A stretch of 64,000 nucleotides of DNA from Balanoglossus misakiensis (Eukaryota > Hemichordata). Shown piece after piece: positions 63,061 to 64,000 of this stretch. The number at the start of each line of letters is the position of its first letter. The stretch's first letter is position 1. The DNA is taken from NCBI GenBank assembly GCA_040954595.2, contig CM082598.2:2976001-3040000 (forward strand). Direction: 5' to 3'. Below the pieces are notes generated by a model. The model did not search any database and was not told the origin of the DNA. It worked only from the letters and a program-made list of their open reading frames with translations. The position numbers and the translations under genes are program-made.

Positions 63061-63865
63061 GGCTGCATTCACAAACACCTCTGGAGGGGGGGGCGGGAGA
63101 ATTCAATTTTTTTTACCGCTAATTTTCACATGCCCCCCTTCCGAACTGCCAATATTTTCAAATCCCCCCCTTCCGAACTGCCAAAATTTTGAAATCCCCC
63201 CCCCTCCCATTTTCTTTCACAGAGCAAAACACATCACCTATCTATCTTGTAAAAAGAAAAACAGCGCTCCCATGAAAAGAATTTGAAACTGATGTTTCCC
63301 CTCATCAGTGGGTATTAAAACTGCACATTGTTTTTATTTTTTAAGTACATATATTTGTATTCTGTGTTGAGAGACATTGTAAACCGAGAATTGAAGGGGG
63401 TGGGTTTGGGAGGGGGTGTCCCCCTCCCACGTAAGAAAATTTTCTAAAATACAGAGCTCAAAGCTGCATTTTAATGAACCCGCCAAACGCAAATTAACTC
63501 AACTACCGGTATGTTGGGGACGACAACTTTAACCGTCGCCGCTCAAAGTTATCATGGGGTGGGGCAAGTCCCCTGACCTGGGACACTAGATAAACCAGTC
63601 AATGATTGAAAGGTGTTGATGAATGGAGGGGGTGGGTGTGGGAGGGGGTGTCCCCCTCCCACATTAGAAAATTTTGTAAAATAAAGGGCGCGAAACTGCA
63701 TTTTTGTGGACTCAAAATAAATATTTAGTCGTTAAAGTTTTCAAGTCCCCCCCTTTCAGTCCCTAAATTATTTCAAATCCCCCCCCTTACATACCCTCAA
63801 TTTTTTCAAATCCCCCCCCTCAATTCTCCCGCCCCCCCCCTCCAGAGGTGTTTGTGAATGCAGCC
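63061..63865. mobile_element. 805-bp inverted-repeat transposon derivative (PIF/Harbinger-like)
   Basis: The left end GGCTGCATTCACAAACACCT continues CTGGAGGGGGG; the right end is its inverse, ending AGGTGTTTGTGAATGCAGCC, giving terminal inverted repeats of about 43 bp. The three bases TTA lie on both sides (63058-63060 and 63866-63868) as a target-site duplication, which fits PIF/Harbinger. The interior has C and G tracts and an internal direct repeat of about 235 bp (GGAGGGGGTGTCCCCCTCCC at about 63408 and 63642). No transposase is encoded. Confidence 0.8.
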
Positions 63866-64000
63866 TTATGCATATTAATGAGAGAGAACAGTCATTTACG
63901 ATCATTGCAGACTAGACGTAAATAGGGTTGATCGCAAATGACGTCACTGTTCTCTCTCATTTTTGAGCCATCTTGTTTACTGCATTTGTTACACCGCGTG
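63866..64000. other. Right end of the window
   Basis: Non-coding DNA. GAGAGAACAGT near 63880 is repeated inverted near 63945 (ACTGTTCTCTCTC), forming the ends of a small inverted repeat of about 75 bases with AATGACGTCA inside. Confidence 0.4.

Overview
The window is nuclear DNA from an invertebrate animal. The genes are split by spliceosomal introns with GT-AG borders, proteins are closest to animal families, and microsatellites and short inverted-repeat transposons fill the gaps. The gene content points to an invertebrate deuterostome, with lancelet or hemichordate as the likeliest groups: there is a DED-NACHT receptor with C-terminal repeats, single pre-duplication copies of vertebrate paralogues, and BCL2L13 and BCL2L14 homologues. 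I cannot name the species from the sequence alone.

Layout. 591-5463 (+): mitochondrial glutamate carrier (SLC25A22/SLC25A18 type), 8 exons. 8764-11953 (-): V-ATPase subunit E, 7 exons, tail to tail with the carrier. 12658-15785 (+): nucleoporin NUP37, 7 exons, head to head with the V-ATPase gene. 17357-25064 (-): DED-NACHT receptor of about 2078 residues in three exons, with a relic DED exon just upstream. 27488-32802 (-): mitochondrial ribosomal protein L23, 4 exons. 33908-46640 (+): BCL2L14 (Bcl-G) homologue, 9 exons, head to head with MRPL23 and with a TATA promoter. 50376-50930 (+): intronless PTPMT1. 53532-56902 (-): BCL2L13 (Bcl-rambo) homologue, 6 exons, one GC-AG intron. 58442-58554 (+): intron-containing tRNA-Ile(UAU). 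59345-60228 and 61542-62055+ (+): two tandem paralogous genes for small secreted peptide precursors. The first ends in a 9-residue Cys-loop peptide after a basic cleavage site. The last exon of the second was not found. All exon models were built by hand: splice phases close in every complete gene, and the proteins can be read end to end against remembered human relatives.

How the genes relate. SLC25A18, ATP6V1E1 and BCL2L13 are neighbours in the human 22q11.21 (cat-eye) region, so this window appears to keep an old linkage group. Several products act at mitochondria (carrier, MRPL23, PTPMT1, BCL2L13), and two are Bcl-2-family proteins sharing a similar BH3-like motif and an intron right after the BH2 Gly-Gly-Trp. 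The NACHT receptor carries a recently amplified module of about 150 residues.

Most interesting leads: the tandem Cys-loop peptide precursors at the right end, the BCL2L13/BCL2L14 pair inside conserved synteny, the repeat amplification in the NACHT receptor, and several short transposon families (TTAA-flanked, TA-flanked, TTA-flanked).
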